A DNA stretch of 64,000 bases, taken from NCBI RefSeq assembly GCF_025699485.1, contig NZ_JANUXN010000008.1, positions 1-64,000 on the forward strand. The letters are read 5' to 3'. Origin of the DNA: Thauera carbonicopians (GTDB lineage Bacteria > Pseudomonadota > Gammaproteobacteria > Burkholderiales > Rhodocyclaceae). Below the pieces are notes generated by a model that saw only the letters and a program-made list of their open reading frames with translations, had not been told where the DNA came from and made no database searches. The translations under genes and the position numbers were made by a program. Of this stretch, positions 34,203 to 42,534 are shown piece by piece (position 1 is the stretch's first letter; each line of letters opens with the position of its first letter).

Positions 34203-36041
34203 CTACAGCGCCCGATCCAGCACGGTCGCGAAGGGTTCGGCCTTCATGAAGCCGACCACGCGCAGGCCCTTGCGCTCCTGGCCCCCGGCGTCGAAGAAGA
34301 TGATGCCCGGCGGACCGAACAGGCCGAAGCGCTTCAGCAGCGCCTTGTGCTCGTCGCTGTTGGCGGTGACGTCGGCCTTCAGCAGCAGCATCCGGCCCAT
34401 GCGCTCGGCGACGGCGGCGTCGGTGAAGGTGAAGCGTTCCATTTCCTTGCACGACACGCACCAGTCGGCATAGAAGTCGAGCATCACCGGGCGGTCGGTG
34501 GTCGCCAGGCGGGCGTCGAGCTCGGCGATGGAATCGACCTTCTCGAACGGCGGCAGGCTGACCGGCGCCGCGGCTTCGGCGCGCAGCACCGCCAGCGGCT
34601 GCAGCGGGTCGCGCGAGCCGGCCAGGGCGCCGATCAGCATCGCCGCGCCGGACAGCAGCAACAGCACGCCGACGCCTTTCCAGAAGCGCTGCCAGCCCCT
34701 GGCGTTGTGCGGCAGCGGGTCGATCGCGTGCAGGAAGATGGCCGAGAACAGCAGCAGCGCCGCCCAGCCCAGCATCATGGCCAGCGGCGGGATCACCGGC
34801 GTCAGCATCCACAGCGCCACCGCCAGCAGCATCACGCCGAAAGCCTTCTTGACGCCTTCCATCCACGGCCCGACCTTGGGCAGCAGGCTGCGCGAGGCCA
34901 CGCCCACCAGCAGCAGCGGCGCGCCCATGCCCAGCGCCATCACGAACAGCGCCCAGCCGCCCAGCACCGCGTCGCCGGTCTGGGCGATGTAGAGCAGGGC
35001 GCCGGCCAGCGGCGCGGCGACGCAGGGGCCGACGATCAGCGCCGACAGCGCGCCCATGATGGTGACGCCACCGAGGTTGCCGCCCTTGCTGTGGCTCGCG
35101 CTGTCGGCCAGCCGGCTCTGCAAGGCGGTCGGCAGCTGCAGTTCGTAGAAGCCGAACATCGACAGCGACAGCAGCACGAACAGCAGCGCGAAGGCCGACA
35201 GCACCCAGACGTTCTGCAAGGCCGCGGTCAGCATCGTGCCCGACAGGCCGGCGGCGACGCCGGCCAGCGCGTAGGTCGCCGCCATGCCCAGCACGTAGGC
35301 CAGCGACAGCACGAAGGCGCGCGCGTGCGAGACCTTGTGGCCCTGGCCGACGATGATGCCGGACAGGATCGGAATCATCGGGAAAGTGCAGGGCGTGAAG
35401 GCCAGCAGCAGGCCGAAGCCGAAGAAGCTCAGCAGGACCAGCGGCAGGCTGGCGCCCGACAGCAGGCGGGCGATGTCGCCGGTTTCGTCGCCGGAGACGG
35501 TCGTGCCGGTGGTGGATTCACCGGCTGCCGAAGCCGTGGTGCCGCCGAAGCCGCCGTTGAGCACATTGCCGAGGAAGCCGCTGCCGCTCTTCTGCGGCGG
35601 TGCGTCGAGGTCGATCGCCGCGAGTTGCGTCGTCGGCGGGTAGCAGATGCCGCCGTCCCAGCAGCCCTGGCTGGTGGCGACCAGCTCGAAGCGCCTCGTG
35701 CCTTCGGGCACCGCCGTCACCGGCAGCAGGATGCGCAGCTCGCCGCGGTGGGTCTCGACGTTGCCGAAGAAATCGTCCTTGTGCCATTTGCCGGCCGGTT
35801 TCACCGGCGGGCCGAATTCGACGCCGGCGGGTTCGGACTCGAAACGGAACTTGTCGCCGTACAGGTAGTAGTCCTTCGCCACCTGGAACACCACTTCCAC
35901 CGTCTGCGGATCCAATGCCTGGGCGCGCAGGGCGAAGGCCTTCTCGGGCTCGATCGGATTGGCCTGGGCGTGGCCGGGCAACGACAGGCCGGACAGCAGC
36001 AGGCCGGCAAGCAGCGAAAGCAGGATCAGCAGGCGGTGCAT
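34203..36041 (-). CDS. dsbD: Thiol:disulfide interchange protein DsbD
   Basis: Transfers electrons from cytoplasmic thioredoxin across the inner membrane to periplasmic DsbC/DsbG/CcmG. The 612-residue protein has a signal peptide (MHRLLILLSLLAGLLLSG...GHA), an N-terminal domain with redox pair in SQGCWDGGICYPP (about 127-134), eight membrane helices with CTFPMIPILSG (near 216) and GPCVAAPL (near 338), and a C-terminal thioredoxin domain with CVSC (near 528-531, DFYADWCVSCKEME). The ATG at 36041 is chosen by the signal peptide. It is 58 bp downstream of cutA, the frequent cutA-dsbD arrangement. Confidence 0.96.
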   Translation of the reverse strand: MHRLLILLSLLAGLLLSGLSLPGHAQANPIEPEKAFALRAQALDPQTVEVVFQVAKDYYLYGDKFRFESEPAGVEFGPPVKPAGKWHKDDFFGNVETHRGELRILLPVTAVPEGTRRFELVATSQGCWDGGICYPPTTQLAAIDLDAPPQKSGSGFLGNVLNGGFGGTTASAAGESTTGTTVSGDETGDIARLLSGASLPLVLLSFFGFGLLLAFTPCTFPMIPILSGIIVGQGHKVSHARAFVLSLAYVLGMAATYALAGVAAGLSGTMLTAALQNVWVLSAFALLFVLLSLSMFGFYELQLPTALQSRLADSASHSKGGNLGGVTIMGALSALIVGPCVAAPLAGALLYIAQTGDAVLGGWALFVMALGMGAPLLLVGVASRSLLPKVGPWMEGVKKAFGVMLLAVALWMLTPVIPPLAMMLGWAALLLFSAIFLHAIDPLPHNARGWQRFWKGVGVLLLLSGAAMLIGALAGSRDPLQPLAVLRAEAAAPVSLPPFEKVDSIAELDARLATTDRPVMLDFYADWCVSCKEMERFTFTDAAVAERMGRMLLLKADVTANSDEHKALLKRFGLFGPPGIIFFDAGGQERKGLRVVGFMKAEPFATVLDRAL

Positions 36042-36099
36042 CGTGTTCTTCTGGAGCGGCGGGTGGAAGGGCAGCGTGGAGGCAATTGCGAAGCGGGCT

Positions 36100-36435
36100 T
36101 CAGGCATCGGCAGCGGTTTCGGCCGCGATCCAGTCGAGGTAGCCCGGCAGGCCCAGCACCACAGGGACCGCGACGATCTCGGGAAGTTCGTAGGGGTGGC
36201 GGGCGCGGATGGCCGTTTCCAGCGCGGCATAGCGTGCGCGCGTGGCCTTGATCAGCAAGGGTACTTCGGCTGCCGTCTCGAGTTCGCCCTGCCAGCGATA
36301 CACCGAGGTGCAGGGCGCCAGGATATTCACGCAGGCGGCCAGCCGCTGCTCGACCAGCGCCGCGGCGAGCGCACGGGCGCTGTCGCCATCGGGCAGGTTG
36401 GTGAGGACGAGAAGAGTGTCGGGGGTGTCGGCCAT
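36100..36435 (-). CDS. cutA: Divalent-cation tolerance protein CutA
   Basis: A 111-residue trimeric CutA1 protein: LLVLTNLPDGDSARALAAALVEQRLAACVNI, SVYRWQGELETAAEVPLLIKAT and HPYELPEIVAVPV. The conserved Cys in AACVNI is present. It binds Cu(II) in vitro; its biological role remains debated. It probably shares a transcript with dsbD. Confidence 0.95.
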   Translation of the reverse strand: MADTPDTLLVLTNLPDGDSARALAAALVEQRLAACVNILAPCTSVYRWQGELETAAEVPLLIKATRARYAALETAIRARHPYELPEIVAVPVVLGLPGYLDWIAAETAADA

Positions 36436-36594
36436 GTCGGGCTCCGTGTCGCAGTGGGCGATTGTCCCAGAGCCGGCGGCTGTTTGGGCTGTCGCGGATC
36501 AAGCGAAAGCCGATTGAAAGGGATGGCATTGCAATATGTGCCGCGTGCCATTCCCGCGTGGCGCGAATAACTCGACAAGATCACGGAGACATTC

Positions 36595-37641
36595 ATGAAC
36601 CGCTTCACCCGGATGGCCACGCTGGCCACTCTCGCTTCGGCTGCCGCTTTCCCGTGTGCCGCCCAGTCCAACGTCACTATATATGGCCTGCTCGACGTCA
36701 ACCTCGGCTACGAGCGCTCCGGCGATCTCCGCCACAAGGGGGTGGACCACGGCGAACTGAACGGCACGCGCATCGGCTTTCGCGGCACCGAGAACCTGGG
36801 CAATGGCATGAAGGCCTTGTTCGTGCTGGAAAGCGGCTTCGACATCTCGAACGGCCAGCGCGAGCAGGGGGGACGGCATTTCGGCCGCCAGGCTTTCGTC
36901 GGCCTCGAAGGCGGCCTGGGGCGGCTCACGCTCGGCCGCCAGTATTCGCCCGCCTTCGTCGCGATCGATCCCTTCGATGCCACCGGCAGCGCCGACCGCA
37001 GTGTCGGCCTGCTGTCGCGCAAGGCGGGTGCGGTGAAACCGGCCTACGAAGTGCGCTTCGACAACATGGTCAAGTACCGCTCGCCCAAGCTCGCCGGCTT
37101 CGAGCTCGATGCCGGCTACTGGTTCGGCAGGGAGGAAGGTTCGGACTCCAGCGCGCGCAAGCAGGGCGACGGCCACGGCATCGCCCTGCTCTACGCCAAC
37201 GGCCCGTTCTCCGGCTCGCTGGTCACGCAGACGGTGCAGCAGGACGCCACCGGCGGCAAGGTGCGAACCAACGGCTTCGGGCTGGCGTATGACTTCGGGC
37301 CGGTCAAGGCCTACTTCGCCTGGACCCAGGATCGCGAGCGCGGCACGGTCGGCTCGGGCAAGGCGCGCACCTTCGACGTGGGTGCCGAGATCAGGGCCGG
37401 TGCCAGCGGCACGGTGGCGCTGACCTACGCCGACCGCGACGAATCCGACGGCGCGGCGGGGCAGGATGCGCACGGCTGGTCCGCCTACTACATGCACGAC
37501 CTGTCCAAGCGCACGACGCTGTATGCCGGCTACTCGCGCCTCAGCAACGAAAGCGGCGCCAGCTACGCGATCGGCAACATCAGGCCGGAAGCGGGCGATT
37601 CGCACCGCGTGCTGCTGGCGGGCGTGCGCCACCGTTTCTGA
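36595..37641 (+). CDS. Outer-membrane porin, betaproteobacterial (Gram-negative porin) family
   Basis: A 348-residue trimeric general porin. The signal peptide is MNRFTRMATLATLASAAAFPCAAQS. The mature start NVTIYGLLDVNLGYERSG, the L3-like region FVGLEGGLGRLTLGRQYSPAF, and the final strand HRVLLAGVRHRF with terminal Phe (the BAM recognition signature) are diagnostic. Specificity is not predictable. GGAG precedes ATG 36595. It stands upstream of the citrate-lyase-like operon but is separated by a strong hairpin. Confidence 0.93.
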   Translation: MNRFTRMATLATLASAAAFPCAAQSNVTIYGLLDVNLGYERSGDLRHKGVDHGELNGTRIGFRGTENLGNGMKALFVLESGFDISNGQREQGGRHFGRQAFVGLEGGLGRLTLGRQYSPAFVAIDPFDATGSADRSVGLLSRKAGAVKPAYEVRFDNMVKYRSPKLAGFELDAGYWFGREEGSDSSARKQGDGHGIALLYANGPFSGSLVTQTVQQDATGGKVRTNGFGLAYDFGPVKAYFAWTQDRERGTVGSGKARTFDVGAEIRAGASGTVALTYADRDESDGAAGQDAHGWSAYYMHDLSKRTTLYAGYSRLSNESGASYAIGNIRPEAGDSHRVLLAGVRHRF

Positions 37642-37674
37642 GCGCCGCGGCCGCGGCAAGCACGCCGATCCCGA

Positions 37675-37716
37675 GCCCTGCGATGGTGCGGCAGTCCAGC
37701 CGCGCCATCGCAGGGC
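37675..37716 (+). terminator. Strong hairpin after the porin gene
   Basis: Twelve-base arms GCCCTGCGATGG (37675-37686) and CCATCGCAGGGC (37705-37716) enclose an inner CGGC/GCCG stem. It starts 34 bases after the porin stop. There is no T-tract, but stem strength and position suggest transcript end or 3' protection. Confidence 0.65.
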
Positions 37717-37792
37717 CTCGGCGGGGCGAAAGCGTTCCGAAAGCCATTCGTTCTAGTTTTGGCGGACAACACATACAGAGGAGACAGCCACC

Positions 37793-39082
37793 ATGAATGT
37801 CAACGGCATGAAGTATGGCGCGCACCTGCTGCGCTTCGCCGACTTTCCCACTCCGGAGATACTGGGCTCCGATGCCAGCGAGGAAGAGATCCGCGATCTC
37901 ATCGAGCGTCACGGCGCAGTGTTCGTGAAGCCCGTGTTCAAGGGCGGGGTCGGCAAGAAGGGCAAGGCCGGCCTGATCGGCCGTGCCAAGGATCTGAAGA
38001 CCGCGCTGGCCGAGAAGGAGCGCCTGTACTTCGTCGAGCATCGCCACGGCAACCAGGTGTCGAAGTCCAATGGCGTCACTTTCGAGGCTGCGGTGCCGGC
38101 CGAGCACGAGATCTACTTCTCGATCACCGATTCGACCGAATTCCGCGCGCCGACGATGACGCTGACCCACATGGGCGGCATGGACATCGAGGAACTGGAC
38201 AAGTCGCTGGTCGCCCGCGTCCCCTTCGATCCGCTCACCGGCCTGAAGGCTTTCGTCGTCGCCAACGCGCTCGCCGACATCGGCGCGCCCAAGCAGGTGA
38301 TCTCACCGCTGGTGCAGCATCTGCCGCGCCTGTGGGAGCTGTACCACGACTTCGGCATGACGACGCTCGAGCTCAACCCGATCCGCATGCGCCCGGATCG
38401 CCGCGGCCGGCTCACGCCGGTGGCCTGCGACTTCAAATGCGGCTTCGACCGCGACGATCCGCGCTGGCACCGCCTGAACCTGCCGCTCCACCTGTTCGCC
38501 ACCGACTACTCGGATTTCGAGCAGGAGATCAACCAGCTGCGCACCCACCAGGGCCAGAGCGACGTATACGTCATCAACGAGGGCGGCACGATCCTGGCGC
38601 CCACCTTCGGCGGCGGCGCCAACTCGCTCGTCACCGAGATGCTCGGCGACGACGCCATCATCTCCTCGGACTTCGGCGGCAACCCGCCTTACGAGAAGAT
38701 GAAGACGGTGGCCTCGATCTGCTTCAAGCACTGGCTGCGCCAGTCCAACGTGCTCTTCATCATCGGCGGCAAATCCAACAACACCGACATCTTCGAGACC
38801 TTCCGGGCGATGTCCGACGCGCTGCGCGAGCACTTCGCCAGCCATGGGCCGACGCCGCTCTACGTCGTCGCCGGGCGCGGCGGCCCCAACCTCGTGCGCG
38901 GCCTGGGCGTGCTGCGCGACACCTGCGAAGCGCTCGGCCTGCCCTATCGGCTGTTCGGCTTCGATTCGGCGATGAGCGAAGTCGTCGACTACGCGCGCGA
39001 GGCCAACGAATGGATGAAGGCGGGCGGGCGCGACGCCGTCGCCCAGCGGCTGCGCATCGCCCCCGCGGCGAGCGCTGCCTGA
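37793..39082 (+). CDS. ATP-citrate-lyase-like small subunit (succinyl-CoA-synthetase beta-type ATP-grasp)
   Basis: A 429-residue protein with the ATP-grasp fold of succinyl-CoA synthetase beta and of the small subunit of two-subunit ATP-citrate lyases. FVKPVFKGGVGKKGKAGLIG (about 44-63) corresponds to the nucleotide-binding Lys/Gly loop, TTLELNPIRM (about 190) to the metal-binding ELNP motif, and the C-terminal half (GGTILAPTFGGGANSLVTEML, quoted in part) to the CoA-ligase-like flavodoxin domain. It would phosphorylate a carboxylate via its partner encoded 43 bp downstream. GAGGAGA precedes the ATG. The true acid substrate (citrate or a related hydroxy-acid) is not readable from sequence. Confidence 0.75.
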   Translation: MNVNGMKYGAHLLRFADFPTPEILGSDASEEEIRDLIERHGAVFVKPVFKGGVGKKGKAGLIGRAKDLKTALAEKERLYFVEHRHGNQVSKSNGVTFEAAVPAEHEIYFSITDSTEFRAPTMTLTHMGGMDIEELDKSLVARVPFDPLTGLKAFVVANALADIGAPKQVISPLVQHLPRLWELYHDFGMTTLELNPIRMRPDRRGRLTPVACDFKCGFDRDDPRWHRLNLPLHLFATDYSDFEQEINQLRTHQGQSDVYVINEGGTILAPTFGGGANSLVTEMLGDDAIISSDFGGNPPYEKMKTVASICFKHWLRQSNVLFIIGGKSNNTDIFETFRAMSDALREHFASHGPTPLYVVAGRGGPNLVRGLGVLRDTCEALGLPYRLFGFDSAMSEVVDYAREANEWMKAGGRDAVAQRLRIAPAASAA

Positions 39083-39125
39083 GCGCGGCCACCCCCCGGC
39101 ACGGACAAGAACACAGGAGACAGCC

Positions 39126-41828
39126 ATGTATCGGCAAGGTGCAGGTGATTTCAAGTATTACGTCGGCATCAACTCGCTGGCGCAGATCGCAACGCGGCAC
39201 GACCGCGTCTGCGTGCTCAACATTCTCGGCGGCGAATCGAGCGAAGTGACGCCGGTCGGCCACGCGTGGTCGGGCGGCAACGTCGTGTTCGGCACTTCGC
39301 CGGGGCGGCGCGGCCAGGTGCTGGAGACGCCGATCGGGAACATCCCGGTCTACAACAGCGTGCGCGAAGGCCTCGACGACGGCCACCGCTTCAACTGCGG
39401 CGTGGTGTACCTGCCGCCCGCGGCGGCGCGCGACGGCGTCGCCGAGCTGATCCGGGTCAACCCGGAACTGAAGAAGATCTTCATCATCACCGAGAAGATC
39501 GCGGTGCACGATGCGCGCGAGATCCGCGCCATGGGCCAGCAGCACGGCATCGACATCTTCGGCGCCAACTGCCTCGGCGTGGCCGACGCCTGGAACCAGG
39601 TGCGCATCGGCGGCGCGCTCGGCGGCGACAACCCCTCGGATACGCTGCGCCGCGGCTCGATCGCGGTGCTGTCGAACTCGGGCGGCTTCACCACCACCAT
39701 CGCCCAGTACCTGCGCATGGCCGGCTGGGGCACGACGACGCTGGTCTCGAGCGGCAAGGACGTCTATATCCACTATGCCGCGCCCGAGTTCGCCTTCGCC
39801 CTCGCCAACGATGCGCGCAGCAAGGCCGCCGTGCTGTATTGCGAACCCGGCGGCTATTACGAGCGCGATGCCGAGTTCACCAAGCCGGTCGTGGCCTGCG
39901 TCGTCGGCCGCTGGAAGAGCAAGCTCACGCGCGCCGTCGGCCATGCCGGGGCGATGGCCGGCGGCGAGGACGACGCCGCGGCGAAAGAGCGCTGGTTCAT
40001 GGACAAGTTCGGCGTCGATGGCATCTATACGCCCGAGCGGCCGGTGTTCTCGGCCAAGGGCGCGGTGGTCACCAACATCGCCCACATCCCCGCCGCGCTC
40101 ACCGCGGTGATGCGCGCCAATGCCACGCTGCCCGATTTCGAGCCGGAAGGCACGATGGAGCTGAAGCCCTGGTTCGGCTCCGGCATGGGCCTCAGCCTGC
40201 CGCCGCAGCTCGACGTGCCGGTGGTCGAGGCGATGGCGCCCTACGGCAGCCAGATCGCCGCGCTCGCCAAGCAGGTGGGCGCCGTGTTCCCGCGCGCGTC
40301 GATGAAGGACACCTCCGGTGCTTCGCAGCTCGACCCGGCGACCCAGGTCGCCAGCCTGCACGGCATGCGCGTGCTCGACGCCGCAGGCCTGCCGCTGGAA
40401 GCGAACGTCGCCCTCGCGCTGCTGCACGAGCCCGGCGGCGACAACGACCGCAAGCTCGTCGCCGTCGCCGTCGGCGCCTGCCTGAACCTGCACGGCGATC
40501 CCGCGCTCGCCGCGGCCGAGGCGGCGCGTGCCGCCGGCAGCGCGCCCAACGCGGTGCTCGCCGCTGCGCTCACGATCGCCGGCCCGCGCCGGGCCGAAAC
40601 TGCCCGCAACATCGCCGCCGCCTTCGTCGAGCGCTTCGCCGCCGCGGGCCTGCGCGATGCGCTCAGCGCCGACTTCGACTGCAGCGCGCTCGCCGACGAC
40701 GCCGAATTCACCGCACTGGTGCGTGCGCCGTCCGCCGACGCGCGCGCCGAGGCGATGCTTGCCGGGCTGGCCGCGCGCGGTGCGCAGTCGGCGTTCGTGC
40801 GCTTCCTGCAGCAGCTCGACGGACCGGTCAGCGCCGACGCGGTGCTCGCCGCGATCACGACGACGCTCGGCTGGGGGCCGCTGATGCGCAAGCGCGTGTC
40901 GCGCCTGACGGTCGAGTGCCTGCCGTGGTGGATGCAGCTGATCGGCGCCATGATCGGCGCTTCGGCGCCGGCGGCCGCGCACGAAGCGGGCAGCTTCTGC
41001 GGCGTCGGCGAAGCCGAACTGCTCGGCGAAGCCTCGCTGACCGAGCTCGCCTGCCGCGCGCTGCTCGGGCGGGCGCCGGCGGAGGCCGATCTGTTCGCCC
41101 TCCAGACCCTGATCGGCATCATGCTCACCAACGGCCCCGGCACGATTTCCGCCCAGGGCGCCAAGGGTGCGGTGTCGGCCGACGGACCGGAAGTGCCGCA
41201 GCGCGTGCAGCTCAACAAGGCGCTCGTCGGTTTCCTGAGCCACACCGGCTATGCCCACGGCGGCAACGGCTTCGAAGGTGTGCAGTTCCTGATCGAGCAG
41301 TTCCGCGACACCGGCCTCGACGATCCGGCAGCGGCGAACGGCATCGACGTCGCGGCGCTGGCGCGGCGCTGCGCCGAGGACTACGCGAACTACAAGGCCG
41401 CGCGCCGCGCGGCGGGCAGTGCCGAGCTGCGCAAGATCCCCGGCGTCAATCACCCGGTGTTCAAGGACCGGCCGGTCAACCTCGACCCGCGCGAAGTCTT
41501 CATCCGCGAGCTGATGTCCGCGCGCGGCGAGGCCAACGTCTTCCACGACTTCTACCATGCGCTGGTGCACGCGCTGCACGAAGCCGGGGTGTCGCGCACG
41601 GTGTACTGCGTCAACATCGACGCGGTGATCGCCGCGCTGCTGCTGCGCCTGACCTGGCAGCCGTGGCGCGCCGGGGAGGTCGGCGAAGCCGCGCTCGAAT
41701 CGGCGGCGTTCACCCTGTTCCTGTATGCGCGCATGCTCGGCTGCGCCGCCGAGATCGACGATCACCTGAACCGCGGGCGCAACATGGATACGCGCACGCC
41801 CGCGTCGAAGTGCCGCTTCGTCAGTTGA
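39126..41828 (+). CDS. ATP-citrate-lyase-like large subunit: CoA-binding/ligase plus citrate-synthase-like domain
   Basis: A 900-residue protein. Residues about 1-330 match the succinyl-CoA synthetase alpha/ATP-citrate lyase core: CoA-binding Rossmann region, SNSGGFTTTIAQYL and the phosphohistidine loop VGHAGAMAGG with His273. About 330-600 is an Ala-rich region hard to assign. About 600-900 resembles the citryl-CoA lyase (citrate synthase-like) domain: GPGTISAQGAKG, HGGNGFEG, GVNHPVFKD (His776 where the family has GxGHR) and VNIDAVIAALLL (Asp832), ending AAEIDDHLNRGRNMDTRTP. Known bacterial AclA proteins are about 600 residues, so this is much longer. Predicted reaction: ATP- and CoA-dependent cleavage or formation of a citrate-like acid. 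ACAGGAGA precedes the ATG. Confidence 0.7.
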   Translation: MYRQGAGDFKYYVGINSLAQIATRHDRVCVLNILGGESSEVTPVGHAWSGGNVVFGTSPGRRGQVLETPIGNIPVYNSVREGLDDGHRFNCGVVYLPPAAARDGVAELIRVNPELKKIFIITEKIAVHDAREIRAMGQQHGIDIFGANCLGVADAWNQVRIGGALGGDNPSDTLRRGSIAVLSNSGGFTTTIAQYLRMAGWGTTTLVSSGKDVYIHYAAPEFAFALANDARSKAAVLYCEPGGYYERDAEFTKPVVACVVGRWKSKLTRAVGHAGAMAGGEDDAAAKERWFMDKFGVDGIYTPERPVFSAKGAVVTNIAHIPAALTAVMRANATLPDFEPEGTMELKPWFGSGMGLSLPPQLDVPVVEAMAPYGSQIAALAKQVGAVFPRASMKDTSGASQLDPATQVASLHGMRVLDAAGLPLEANVALALLHEPGGDNDRKLVAVAVGACLNLHGDPALAAAEAARAAGSAPNAVLAAALTIAGPRRAETARNIAAAFVERFAAAGLRDALSADFDCSALADDAEFTALVRAPSADARAEAMLAGLAARGAQSAFVRFLQQLDGPVSADAVLAAITTTLGWGPLMRKRVSRLTVECLPWWMQLIGAMIGASAPAAAHEAGSFCGVGEAELLGEASLTELACRALLGRAPAEADLFALQTLIGIMLTNGPGTISAQGAKGAVSADGPEVPQRVQLNKALVGFLSHTGYAHGGNGFEGVQFLIEQFRDTGLDDPAAANGIDVAALARRCAEDYANYKAARRAAGSAELRKIPGVNHPVFKDRPVNLDPREVFIRELMSARGEANVFHDFYHALVHALHEAGVSRTVYCVNIDAVIAALLLRLTWQPWRAGEVGEAALESAAFTLFLYARMLGCAAEIDDHLNRGRNMDTRTPASKCRFVS

Positions 41829-41855
41829 GCCGCCACGCCCGGAGGCGGAAATGCC

Positions 41856-42041
41856 ATGAATCGCAGGGACCTGGCAAGGGCTGCGCCGGGTTTCGGCAGC
41901 ACCGCCATGCTCCCTGCCGGGCTCAGGGCGTGCGCGGCCGCCACCCGCAGTGGTGGCGGCCGCGTGGCGGCGGGCGACATTCATGCCCATGTGTTCCATC
42001 GCAGCCTGCCCTTCCTGCCCAGGCAGCGCTGCACACCTTGA
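41856..42041 (+). pseudogene. Truncated Tat-exported amidohydrolase remnant
   Basis: A 61-codon frame encodes a twin-arginine-like leader (MNRRDLARAAPGFGSTAMLPAGLRACAAA) followed by GDIHAHVFHRSLPF, the start of a metal-dependent amidohydrolase (the HxH metal motif, normally followed by several hundred residues). It stops at 42041 and the next gene begins 15 bases later, so the catalytic body is gone. GGAGG upstream of the ATG remains. Most likely the 5' end of a deleted gene. Confidence 0.6.
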
Positions 42042-42056
42042 GCTTCCATTGCCGAC

Positions 42057-42506
42057 ATGCACGACGCTTCCCCCAACCCCGAGCTTCCCAGGCCCCGCGG
42101 CGAGCCCGCGATCCGGACCATCGCCATGCCCGCCGACGCCAACCCCGCCGGTGACATCTTCGGCGGCTGGCTGATGGCGCAGATGGACCTTGCCGCCGGC
42201 AACGTCGCCGCGCGCCGCGCGCGCAGCCGCTGTGCCACCGTATCGGTGGATCGCATCACTTTCCTGCGTCCGGTATTCATCGGCGACGAGGTCAGCCTGC
42301 ACGCCGAGATCGTGCGCGTCGGCCGCAGCTCGATGACGATCGAAGTCGAAGCCTGGCGGCGTTCGCGCGACGGCGAGGAGCAGGTCAAGGTCACCGACGC
42401 GAGCTTCGTTTTCGTTGCCCTCGACCAGGGCGGGCGGCCGCGCCTGATTTCACCCGCGGCCGGCGATCCGGCGGCCGGCGATCCGGCGCCGGGCGGGCGC
42501 GGCTAG
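42057..42506 (+). CDS. Acyl-CoA thioesterase, YciA/ACOT hot-dog family
   Basis: A 149-residue single hot-dog domain. IRTIAMPADANPAGDIFGGWLMAQMDLAAG carries the catalytic Asn/Asp-type segment of YciA-like acyl-CoA hydrolases; VDRITFLRPVFIGDEVSLHAEIVRVGRSSM follows. The C-terminus holds two copies of AAGDP from a short DNA repeat. It follows the citrate-lyase-like genes on the same strand and might control acyl-CoA pools from that enzyme, but it could be independent. Confidence 0.87.
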   Translation: MHDASPNPELPRPRGEPAIRTIAMPADANPAGDIFGGWLMAQMDLAAGNVAARRARSRCATVSVDRITFLRPVFIGDEVSLHAEIVRVGRSSMTIEVEAWRRSRDGEEQVKVTDASFVFVALDQGGRPRLISPAAGDPAAGDPAPGGRG

Positions 42507-42534
42507 GCCGGCGTCGCCGCGGCCCGGGCGATGC

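Noticed and set aside
33462-36251. A 929-codon plus-strand frame opposite ribE and dsbD
   Set aside because: Gln/His/Arg-rich shadow; dsbD and ribE on the other strand are unmistakable.
38760-42302. A 1180-codon open frame on the minus strand opposite the ATP-citrate-lyase-like genes
   Set aside because: Frame stays open because of GC-skewed codons of the real plus-strand genes; translation is His/Arg/Gly-rich with no domain, and plus-strand proteins have clear families.
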